From Haemonchus contortus (lineage: Eukaryota > Nematoda > Chromadorea > Rhabditida > Trichostrongylidae), in NCBI GenBank assembly GCA_000469685.2, contig LS997566.1:1888061-1952060 (forward strand): DNA of 64,000 nucleotides. Reading direction: 5' to 3'. The notes under the pieces are model-generated. The model was not told where the DNA came from. It made no database searches and saw only the letters and a list, made by a program, of their open reading frames with translations. Every line of letters begins with the position of its first letter. The stretch's first letter is position 1. This document shows positions 22,041-32,825 of the stretch, piece after piece. The translations under genes and the position numbers were made by a program.

Positions 22041-22148
22041 TTTCTGATTTTCCGCAAGAGTCACTTCGATCAATTAGAAAGCTCCTAGTCAGGGTTTCTG
22101 ATTTTTCGCCACAATCAATCTTATCAACTAGAAAATCCCCAGTCGGGA
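22041..22148. repeat. tandem duplication, 2 x 54 bp (diverged)
   Basis: Units 22041-22094 and 22095-22148 share TTTCTGATTTT, TCAAYTAGAAA and the ending CAGTCRGG. About three-quarters of positions agree. Confidence 0.7.
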
Positions 22149-22607
22149 GTTTCCCAAACCATTTCCGCATCTTCAGTGAGAAAGCATCCTCGCTCTGCTG
22201 AAATTCCACGAAATCATCAAGGAACTCGTAGCGCTCGCTAGAGGCCCTAATCTAACTCTGCATAGGCTCAAAAACGATCTTCAAAATATTCCATCAAATT
22301 TATGAGAGTGTCCTTCAGTGGGGCACAATGACGTCCGCTTTCGAGAACTTCGTCGAAAGACCTAGAGAGGTTTCAAAGGGGTCCAAAAAATAAAATGTGT
22401 TCCGCTCGTGTTACAAGTAGAAAGCCCTTTGTTCTCGAGCAGTTGTTCATGGAACAAAAACTCGCTCGAAACAATCTCCAACAAACTTCTCACAGGCTTC
22501 GTAACTCGAGCTCCCTGCCACTGGAAAATGGGCAGTTGGGCAGATGGATCGGTTAGTATAAACCATCTTAATGCAGATCAACCTCGCCAGATAATTCACT
22601 ACAGCTA

Positions 22608-24201
22608 CAGTACCGGTCAGTGAAGTATGCGTTTTCACTTTTCCAAACGTAACTTCTTCAAATGTCCATATTTCCACCTGGTTTTTTCATAGATAATGCC
22701 TATCACCGAATGTGATCAGCGAGCAAGTTTTCAGCTGTCTAAGTGAATTTTGAAATATTTCAAAAGAATTTACATCATTTTGTGGCCAAACACCATCATA
22801 CCTGTAAAATCTTTAATCTGTCTGGATTTCCAATTTCTCAACGGAACAACTGGTATAATATCAGTATAACAACTACGACATCAATACTTTGTCGCATGAC
22901 CTCTGGCGTCAATGACCGCTTTACATCGGCGTGGCATGGACTCGATAAGTTTGTCGATCTCCTCCTGTGGGATGTTCTCCCATGCTGTCTTCAGCTGAAG
23001 GAACTTTTCGTGCTCATTTCGAGCTCTGAGACCTTTTACTTGATGCTCAAGTCTTTCCCATAGATGTTCGATGGGATTCAGATCGGGAGACTGCGACGGC
23101 CCCGTCAGCAGAGGGACGTTGCTGTTGCGGAACCATTTGGTGATCAGCTTCGATTTGTGTTTCGGGTCGTTGTTCTAATGGAAAATGGAGCCACTGCGAG
23201 CAGTACTGCGAACAAACGGCCAGATAACAGTCTCCATGATAGTAAGGTACATTTTCGCATTCATCTTACTCTCAATCCGATGAAGGGGACCGACTCCTTT
23301 GCCACAGAAACTACCGTGGACCATCACCGAACCTCCACCACTCTTCACGGTCGGCAGCCGGTAACTCGGATGGCATCTGGTACCGACAGGACGTCGCATA
23401 AACTTGATTCCATCCGTCCCGAACAGCAAAAACTTCGATTCATCGCTCCAGATGACCTTACGCCACTGCCGAACGGTCCAGCTTTTGTGAGCTTGAGCCC
23501 AGTCGAGACGCGCTTTGCGATCCTTAGCGTAAATCAGTGGTTTCTTTGCTAGACGCCGTCCGAACAAACCGGCCTCTCTCAGACGACGTTGTACAGTGCT
23601 CAAAGATGGATTCGGTCCTTCGGGCGTCGATATTTCGCGAAGAACCTCGGCTGCAGTGAGAGGCGGATCGTTCCTTGCGAGCCGAACAATGTTCCTGTCG
23701 ACAGGACGAGACGTCGTTCTCGCTGCTCCTGGGTGTTTTTTGACTTCTACCGACCCTGTGTCCTTATACATATTTCTTCCAAATCCTTTGAACACATCTA
23801 ATTGATACTCCTTGAATTTCCGAAACTTGCCTTGATGTTGAGCCTTCGTGGAAGCTCCGAATTATGGCATCAACTTGGTCTTGCCGCAAGTTACGGATTC
23901 CGGAATGCCTTGCCATAGCATTAATAACGTAGTAGGTGCATGACGGGACTCAAGACATCAAGAACCACCCGAAACTTTCAATATAAAAACCCATCAGTTA
24001 TAGAAGGTGGAAATGTGTGTTGGCGGGCGATTTGAAAATAAAGCGCCAGTTTTGCTTGGAAGTGTGCTGCTGGGCTATTACAGCAGTATAATATCACTAA
24101 CTGCCTAAGTTTTCTACTGTTTGAGTTTCAAGCAAAATGCTTGAGTTTTGAGGAAGTTGTGTTTGGAAAAGTGAAAACGCATACTTCACTGACCAGTACT
24201 G
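22608..24201 (-). mobile_element. Tc1-family transposon, full length, 1,594 bp
   Basis: Terminal inverted repeats of about 56 bp begin CAGTACYGGTCAGTGAAGTA and continue TGCGTTTTCACTTTTCCAAA; each is flanked by TA (22606-22607 and 24202-24203). Element length and terminus CAGT are standard for Tc1. The two repeats differ at only a few positions, so the copy is moderately young. The transposase gene inside runs on the minus strand and is broken. Confidence 0.95.
22881..23916 (-). pseudogene. Tc1-family transposase, inactivated
   Basis: The start ATG at 23916 gives MARHSGIRNLRQDQVDAIIR, a paired-type helix-turn-helix, up to VQRIWKKY. There a 4-base duplication (GTAT, near 23770) shifts the frame. 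Restored, it would be about 343 residues, the usual Tc1 length. The second frame holds the second DNA-binding half (AARTTSRPVDRNIVRLARND), IWSDESKFLLFGTDG with the first catalytic Asp, GGGSVMVHGSF, then an in-frame TAG at about 23176 where Gln is expected. After it come NNDPKHKSKL and SPDLNPIEHLWERL with the catalytic Glu, ending GHATKY at 22881. The residue in the second catalytic Asp position (34 before the Glu) is Asn. Three independent lesions make this copy non-functional. Confidence 0.95.
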
Positions 24202-26773
24202 TACTTCATCTGGGATAATGAAGTGTGACCGATTACTTCCCCGTCGGTGCACGATCATCGTTGTTACGTATAAGTCACAGATGAAGGATAAGGAAGAGGA
24301 GCTTTACTCAGGATGAAATCTGAACAATTAGCTCTGGAACTAGATAATTCCGTGTGGTAATTAGTAAATGCGAAAGATTCGAATTCAAAAAAATGGAACA
24401 TAATCCTTACTGACTACAGCTTCACAAAGGCGTCGAGGAAAACCTCTAAACTTCACTATGTAGGCTATCCGAGATCCGGTTCCATCTAATGAAAGGCTTT
24501 AGCAGTTTAAGGGCTTCATTACATCACTATTTAGTCATTATTCTCGAGGAATAATTTGAATTTTAGAAGAAATATAGGTGAAATTTAATTGCCAGGTTTC
24601 AATTTTCGCTTGTCGGTCTTCACGGACTTCCCTTGTGGAGCATTTCTGGGGATTTCACCGACCATTTCAGTGATTGGAAAGAGGAAGACAGATCATTCAA
24701 AACTTCCTTGAATATGTGATCAATTCTACGAAACATCGAAGGCCATGTAATGTCGCCGCGAGGGGTGCCCCTTTTGCGACCTGGACGGTGCCTCTTGACC
24801 ATATTCGAGCAGGATAACTGAAGGCTGGATAGAGCACGTAGCGAAGAGATTGATGTGGGATGTTGACGAAAAGCCATGCACGTGAGCATAGCTTATTCTT
24901 GCTAGGCAATTAAAGGGACCGAGCATAATTTAGATGCTTTGATAGATACGTCTAGGCGTCTCACGAGAGAACCAAATAGTAAACAGTGCCCGTGCTTCAT
25001 AAGTCAAATGAGGTCATACGAGATGTGGGGACGTCAGAGAATAAAAAAACGCTGAAGAGATTAATTGGCGAGATTTCCTAACGTAGAGCACGTTTTTTCT
25101 CAAGCCAAGGCCAGAGAATCAGTAATAGAGAGAGGGGGAGATTTAGGTACTTCGGAATGACGTAATGAGGTAAGCATGGGCAAAACTGAATAATAAGCCT
25201 CGTCTTTTTTGACTGAATTGGCGAAGGAGTAAAACAAATCTGAGGCCGTAAATTTATGTGCGAATATATATCAACGAGTTATGCTCGGACGAAGGTGCCA
25301 AGAGGTACCTTACAGTATTCTGATGTCCCGAATCCATCTAGCCCACTCAAGCCTCGCACACCAATGGGGAGGACCAGCGAGACAGCTTAGTCCCTTCTAT
25401 TATCAATTAATTCAAACATGATTGTGATAATTCAAACATGATTGTGAAGGAAGAAGCGAATTCTACTTTTAATGCACCATACTGAGCATGATTGTTATAA
25501 ATAAATAAAGTAAGTTGCTGGGGACGCGCCAGATCGCTGACTTTCACTAAAAAAGCTGAAGCATTTGGTAGACCCATCGGACCCGTAGAGATTACCTTCT
25601 GATTCCGAGGGTGTTTCTGCTCCTTAGCAGCTGAGCCTATAGGAACTACCCCTAACTTCTAACTTTGTACTTCGAAAAGCCTGATTAGAAAGAATTATCA
25701 GAGAACGTCCCAACCAGACGGATTCAGCCAACCTAAGTGACGTCCGCTGCGATTTGGCTAATCGACACATGTGACTGCGTTGAAAGCAAACGAGAAAAGC
25801 TAACAAACAGGAACTCAGCTCAACAAGAAAGGCACCTAAAAATAGGGAGTTTTGAACGAAACTGCCCCAGGGGGTCTTCGTCAAAGGTTCACCTGCACGG
25901 CAGTAAAAATGGCTGAAAATGCAGTTAAGTTGCCCGATAAACTTGATAGATAAAGTTGGAAATGATGAAAATTGAATTGTCTGAGCCGGTGGTCGCTCTG
26001 TGACGACCATTTTTCAAAGTGAACTCGGTCAATTGCAACAGAGCGAAATGGGCATTTGAATATTCATGACAAAATATGAGAGAATGGACAAAATTGGAGG
26101 CGGGAGACCGAAGGGGTTGGGTGGGGGTTAACTTTGTGCTGTTCTGTGTCAGCTAGCATAATTAAAAATTCCAAAACTCGACCGTTCGACATGCTTCAAT
26201 GCCTCATACAAATTAAAAAAGAGAACAGATGGAGCTTGACTAAGGTGGTTGAAGTCTGAATGGGTGACAAAATGGGTTGGGAAATTACGGCGTTCAAAAA
26301 GTGCTGACGGCTGGATGAAAGGATGAAAGATCGTGTTGGGGGGGGGGGCCACCATCGTGAAAATTCAGTGGTAAACACAGGCTCGCAGAAGGTCCTGGCG
26401 GAAGGAGGAAAAAAGGAATGGTCGGAATTGAGGCTGGATGAAAATACTATGAGAATTGGGTCATTGAAAAGTTGCTGACTCCTGGATTGAAGTTGTTTCA
26501 GGAGCCTTAAAAGGAAAATTTTGTCCCACTGGCGACAGCCATATCAGTAAACGTTTGGCAGTACAACTAAACAAACAGCTTTTATGCAAAAAGAGACAAC
26601 TGTTATTTTCGTTGAACTTTCTGGACAACTGTTACTTTTGTAATACGACAGGGTCAGTTGCAGACAGTAAAAATGAAGTGTAAAGCATAGTTATGCGTAA
26701 GGAACAAAGAAAAAGATGAAAGATGAGCTTCAAACAAGTTCATGGCAACTTCGGCTTGATTTTCAAGTTTCGG
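24202..26773. other. no supported gene; tandem repeat and G11 tract
   Basis: No exon is recognised. Two 20-bp tandem units (TAATTCAAACATGATTGTGA) lie at 25408-25427 and 25428-25447, and ATAAATAAATAAAG follows near 25499, which can mark a retrotransposon tail. A run of 11 G lies at 26338-26348. Confidence 0.45.
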
Positions 26774-26985
26774 CATGCGCCACACTTTCAACCAGCATTC
26801 AGAGTTACGGTATTAACTCTATTTACTGTCATGTCTACACAATAGGCTTCACGGGTTCTTCTACCCACGCGCAGGGCCGTGCTCCTACCTTCTAAATAAA
26901 CATTGCACCATTTAATTTGTTCTGAATGAACAGAAGGATATCGAAATTTCGAGTCAGGATTTGATCCTGGGACCATTCGTGTAAT
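26774..26985 (-). repeat. diverged tRNA-derived SINE copy
   Basis: On the minus strand a B-box-like GGATCAAATCC (26957-26967) is followed by a diverged body and the family tail: AGCCTATTGTGTAGACATGA, then GTAACTCTGAATGCTGGTTG and GTGTGGCGCATG. Similarity to the consensus is clear only at the B box and the tail, so this is an old copy or a related subfamily. Confidence 0.5.
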
Positions 26986-28030
26986 AACAGTGAATCCTAT
27001 GTAGACCTACCCATTTACGGCCGAGGGAAAGAATCTTGGAAGTCCAACAGTGACAACAACAGCTAGTACATAGCACCGTCTCTAGCTCAAAACAACCTTG
27101 ATTTAATATGCCCAAACGCTAGGTAAGTGTCTAAAAGCGATTGTTAAACACACAAAAACACTAGAATATTCAAATCTGGTGGCAATCGGACGAGTTGTAA
27201 TGGGAAAGTAAATGGTCAAAGCTGGAATCTTCGAGCATGATCCAAGGGCTTGAAAGGTCTCTAAAAACTTTGGTTTCGGGAAGCGAGACGAAAGCAACTC
27301 GTACTCACGTCTTAGCTTTGAACTTCATTTCGTACACTCCAAGAAGGCTTGTATCGTGATCGTGGATGGACTTAATGGCCCATAGCCTAACAAACACAAT
27401 CAGACAGAAAAGCTGTTTGGCCTCTCAGTTTCCCCCGGCTAACATAATCATCTTGTACTAACTATAAAATGAAACTTCAATGAATCAGGCGTGCTCAGCG
27501 AGAAGGATTGATGAAAGGACAAGGGAAAAGTCAAAAATGCAACAGAGCCAAAGCTGTGTTCATTTAGGCGACTTCTATTTAGGAAGCGGTTTCCTTGTTA
27601 TTCAAATGGGGCTATTGTTCGGCGTTTCCACAGTGTTTTCATGGTGTTGACGAAATGTCTTTGTTAGGACGGCACTTGGCTGTTAGTTAGGCAGATTTGA
27701 TTAGATGTTATGGGAAATTCACTTGTCTGGGCATTGCCTGAGGATTGGATGGGAAGCCGGACCAATTTTCATCGATGGTCCCGTATTTCGACTTCGAAGA
27801 CGACCAAACCTGAGGGCCTGAACCTCTAATGCCACTTGACCATTCACGCCCGTACATACATAGGAGAAGGTGGCGGTACGTTGGAACTGAATAGAAGTTA
27901 CTGCAACCCACATGAGTAAGATAGAAATCAAAAAAACTACTGGGCAAATCACTTCTCCCTCAAAATTTCTACATTTACAAGAAGTATTTGTTCTTTTTGT
28001 CAAGAAAGCGTCTGAAATGTTTTTCTCTAA
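26986..28030. other. no supported gene
   Basis: No recognisable feature; short overlapping open frames only. Confidence 0.45.
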
Positions 28031-28222
28031 TGCAAACACAAAAAGGTAGAAATCCCACACCAATATGTTCCTGTACTTCTTATAAATCTACACAATAACT
28101 CACGGAATCCAATCGATCCTTCTTCTGGACGAGCTGGTGTTAGCTGGCAGGTCATAGAGCAGAGTGAACTTCGATCCAGGAGTTGGATCCGCGATAGCGT
28201 TCCCACCTGCAATTATGCCGAG
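28031..28222 (+). other. weak candidate exon
   Basis: After a TAA at 28028-28030, a frame is open for 64 codons (including IPHQYVPVLLINLHNNSRNP and RAGVSWQVIEQSELRSRSW, IRDSVPTCNYAE). It ends exactly at GAG|GTAAGG, a good donor at 28223. A consensus acceptor (ATTTCAG) lies at 28606-28612, giving a plausible 390-nt intron, but the downstream in-phase frame closes after about 11 codons. I see no upstream acceptor and no domain. Chance remains likely. Confidence 0.2.
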
Positions 28223-31200
28223 GTAAGGATGTGAGGTGAGCCTACGTGGGATTGTGAGGTAAATGAACTCGGAAGAGGAAAAGGGAATGTTTCCTTCCGT
28301 ACAAGGAAGCTTCTTGATTGAGGCTAGAGCTCTCTAAATAGCAATCTTCAAACAAAGAAATAATTAAATTGTTTTTCGATCCCACCTCTTCTTCCTCCTG
28401 AATTATTCAGCAAAACACCTACGACGTCATACATACACTTGATAAATAGCAATTTTTCCTCTTGATTAGCATGTAGAATGTGACGCAACATTTAGTTATG
28501 GAAGTCAGTCAACCTATCAATCGAAATCCAATTCAAAGAACTAAACAAACTCGAGGAAAAAACCTCACCATCGTTAGTTTACTCTGTTTTTCTATTTACT
28601 TATCAACATTTCAGTCGCGGTGGGCAACCGCCCGCATCAGAGGATGAACTCCATAGATTGAGTTGTTTCTACACCATGTGGAACTCGCTCTAGAGGTTTA
28701 CCGACCAGAACGGGTCATGAGATGCTATATATTTAGACATCTACCGTTCCTACCCGACCTTTATTACTGCGGCTACACACCTTTGATTCATTTTTGTGCG
28801 CCTTATCCAAGTTCCTGCACATTGGGGCCTGAGCCAAACTACAGAATTTCTACCTGAGCATCGCTTATTCCAGCCTGTCACGTGGGCATCCCGTGGGTTG
28901 AGTTCTGATCCGTACAGAGTGCGCAATCATAAGCTATCCTTTCACAATATTCGAGCCAAGAAATCAGGAAAAAGGAAGAACTGGAGAAAATCATGTCAGG
29001 AAATGCAAGCAAGGAAAGCAATATGCCCATCGTCCCTTTGGAAGTCCTAAACGGCAGTTGCAGGAATCGAAGAAGCCCTAACCCGTACGTCCAATCTAAT
29101 ATCTTTTGCGAGAAGAAAATATATAAGAGGGCATTTTTTTACATCACCAAATAGAAATTCACGCGGCGAAAGCATGGGAGGCGAGGAACTTCATCCCATT
29201 CCAAGAAATAAGTGTGTAAAGGGCAATTTGGACGATTCAATAGAGGCCATTGCGCAAGTATAGCAAATAATTTCAGAAAAAAATCGAACTAAAAAAGGTG
29301 CCAAGTTTGTTGAATAGATGTAGGTGGAATTGCTTCAGTCGGGGTGTAGTCGACCCAAATATAGTAGTAAGTACCACTAGCGCAGATTTACTCATGTAAT
29401 ACTCCAGGGATGGGTATGGGTAGAAGCTGAGGAGGCGACAGGTTGGGCAGCTTTCAGCTCAGATCATTAGATTTGACTAGGTCAAATCACTACTGCCAAG
29501 GGCTTTTACTTTGCATTGGTAGAGGACCAACTACCTTTCATCTCTGTTCACAGAGCCCTTGTATATCTATTAAGTGAAAGTGAAGTGTGTCAAAAGGTCC
29601 GCAATAAGATTCTGGTCAGTTGTGGCTAGGGGTACGGAAACTTTATTCTAAAAACAAGGTTCTTCCCTTTCACTTTACTCCCAAATAAAACATTTGTAGT
29701 TGCTTCGATGGTGTAAGCCATGTACCTGAATACTTTTCAGGATTATGGAGGTGCTTGAATCAGTAGACGATCTGCGCAACGGTTTTGATGTTACCAAGCT
29801 GAAGAGAAAACAATGTGCGACCTCCAAATATTCTTCTTGAAGGAGTTGTTTGGCTATCAATCGGAATCAAAGCGATATCAAAATGGGCTTTCGGACCTCA
29901 CAACAACATGACGAAGCCAACGGATGAAACGCCTGTGTGATTACCCTCCTAAACGGGTAGCAAAATATTCAGACATGATTGGAATTTTTTAACTGCCCTG
30001 AGTAAGGGAAAAGTTGACTACACTCAACAGAGAGGTAATAGAGGATGGGAATATCGCATTACCTCGGCGACAATGTATGTAGTCCGCAGTCTGAACCCTT
30101 GCAAACTCATCTCCGTTTGTCGCTTAACTTTCATTTCCTTCTGCTTTTGACAGCTATTCGTGACTTCGGAAAATTTCAAAAACTATTCCGACCATTACCA
30201 GCCTGTGAGGCTAGATTTGTGACTCAAATTAAGGAAAAGTCGGCTGCATCTTCAATGAAGACAATCGGAGAGACTCAAGAAAAGAAAAGTTAGGCATGGA
30301 AGACATGCAATCTGACCACTTCCGAGAAAAAAGAACTTTTAAATAGAGACGCTGATTTGCTGGTCTTCCGTTTGAACTCGGTGAACTTCCTCGCATTAAT
30401 GGAGGCACAGTTTATTCCCTGCATTCATTGGTATTATACGGTAAAAGCATATCAGGGACGGCGAAAGGATGACAGGCGCTAAGATTCATCTGCGTGGACC
30501 AGAGGATCAAACAGCTCAAAACAAAATAGGCTCAGAAAACAGTTTTACTCTCACTACTGTCTTAAACATCACGGGAACTATGGTAGCCGTTACAAAAGAG
30601 ATCCTTGACATACTCAACCGCCTCTACGCAATTGATTGGAATTCGCTTACGTGACTCACCCCAAAGAGGTTGATAATCTTAAAAGCTTCATTTCTTTGAC
30701 GCCAACTCGATAGTATATCGCGATTCATCTACAATTCGCTATTCAGACAGCCTTGAAGCTCTGCAACCCGATATGCAAATCGAAAATTCATGCCACCTAC
30801 TCTACAATTACGGTGAAGATGAAGTAAAGGGCGTAATCTGAAGTTAGCATCTAGCAACTGCCTACAAAACATTTCTAGGAGAAATACACAACTACAAAAA
30901 TAGAAAAACGGAGCCAACTACAGAGCCCATAGCATAGCACTTGGCAATAACAATCAGCTGCTGCCTTGTAGGGGCATTTCAGATCGGAATCGGGAATCAG
31001 AAGGCCTGACATATGTGTTCAACTATAAAGTATATGATTCACAAGTATCTGGAAATATTTAACAATCCGCTACTCCAATCAAGAAGATTCATTTTTCTGC
31101 TTTCGTCTGCGCTCTCTGAAAAAGGTACTATGCACATGACTATTGAGTTTCCTACTGCATTTTTACACCTGACGAGGTATAGTTTCTGAAAACCTTTTTA

Positions 31201-32671
31201 TCTCTCTCATTCACTACAGAAAATACTTCATAATACCCCGTGACATAAAATTATTACATAAATCATAGGTCAATCGGAACAACTAGCTAATACCACTAAA
31301 GGAAGTTTACAAACGAAGTCAACTGGCCGACAGGATGTCTGCTGAAGACCGCTTGCTCCCGAATGTGAAGGGATGCGTCTTGGGTGGGCAGGAATTTAGC
31401 ACAGGAATGCAGAAGGATCATCTTCCGGTGAATTGGAGGGAACGTTTGTAATTTATAACCCATGCAATGGTAATACATAGTCATTGGGCCATGAATTCTT
31501 CCGAAAATGGTAATCCCATGAATACTGGAAGGATCTTCAGAGGTCTCGAAAGGAATTTTGCCGCCCACCGATGCTGCTTCCAAATAATCCATGGCGTGCC
31601 AACCCTTCTAACCCATTACCCTATCCTATTCCCTGGAAAATATTCAAAGTTCTCCTTTTTTCGTTTCTTGCGTATCATCCCTCCTTCTTCGTTCCTCCCT
31701 CATTTTACCGATCAACCGAGGAGAAGACTATTCGTGCAGCGACTAAAGAACCCTTCATAAAGAACAAGAAGACAAAGCATGGGCAAATCTCATTAGGGCA
31801 TGCTGTGCGTCTTTTTCTACGCTTTCCCGGAGCTTGCGCTTATATGGAGGCAATACTTCAGACTACAGACTTGACCAGACGGACCTGTCAATGCCATTAC
31901 TATGCAGTATTGTTGTGGGGAAACAAGAGCCTTCAAATTCTGCCACATTGAAATTGCATAGACAACTAAAGATTCGGGAAGCAATTTATAACCTCTCTCA
32001 GACATTCATTGAATAGATAATTCACAAGAAACCCATAAAATGCTGATCCTTAGGAATGTAGTTACCAAAATAACATGGATTTGGGTGTACTACCCATTTG
32101 ATGCTTTCAGATTTTCATATTTGATCGGGCATCTTCCCAATAAAAGCATAGCAAAAGACATGGGTGATCCGTAACCAGTCAGAAAATTTGCCGAAAAAAG
32201 TTTGGTGATGTCGGCTCGAAGCATCAGGGGGGGGGGGGGGTGCTGGCCTTCCGAGCCATGCTGTCAGCCCGTGAAAATTAACTTTAGTTCAATAGATCTG
32301 TATAGTTTCATCCCACCTTCTGTGCTCATTCAACAACGGGATACCCAAGTGAGTAAACGTCGATGCTCCCAATCGGATACCATCTTGCAGGTTCTTGGCC
32401 ACCAATGACTTGGAAACAGCGTCGAACTTAGAAGCCAAAATGACTTATTAGGAGTAGCTTCGGTATACAATGAATGAAAAGAATAGGAAGAGCCAGTTCG
32501 CACTTGTTCAGGTTCAATAACCCGATTAAATAATTATCTCTCGAAATTTTTCTGAGACATGCCATTCCCCTCACAACAGAACAAGACCCTGTTCTAAAAA
32601 GTACTACATATAAAATCAAAATAAAAATTTTCAATCCCTGGAAGAGCCTGTCCTTCAAGCGTCCTTGGAGA
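28223..32671. other. no supported gene; G14 tract
   Basis: About 4.4 kb in which I recognise no exon, RNA gene or element. Open frames up to 126 codons exist (31571-31951, plus strand) but lack any domain. A 14-G run occupies 32227-32240. Confidence 0.4.
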
Positions 32672-32706
32672 CTGCGAAAAGAAAAAAATATGTGATTAGC
32701 TCTTAC

Positions 32707-32812
32707 CCAGTTATGTTGTTGAAATGGTGGTACCAGTGGTTCCTTGACTTTTGGACAAAGCACAGCCACTTCAGCCGAACCTTGGTAGACGGATCGACCA
32801 GTAAAAATTTTC
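32707..32812 (-). other. weak candidate exon
   Basis: On the minus strand ATGATTTTTTCAG at 32813-32825 could be an acceptor. A 106-nt open segment (KIFTGRSVYQGSAEVAVLCP, KVKEPLVPPFQQHNW in one frame) then ends at GTAAGAG (32706). A 35-nt pyrimidine-rich stretch ending TTTTCTTTTCGCAG (32672-32706) would be the next intron. That intron would be shorter than normal, a second frame of the same segment is also open, and long frames cover both strands of 32.4-33.3 kb. No domain is recognised. Confidence 0.2.
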
Positions 32813-32825
32813 CTGAAAAAATCAT

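Noticed and set aside
23064..23805. Long plus-strand frames opposite the Tc1 transposase
   Set aside because: They are antisense shadows of the conserved minus-strand transposase.
31571..31951. 126-codon plus-strand frame
   Set aside because: Low-complexity Pro/Phe-rich start, no domain, no splice context; not supported as a gene.
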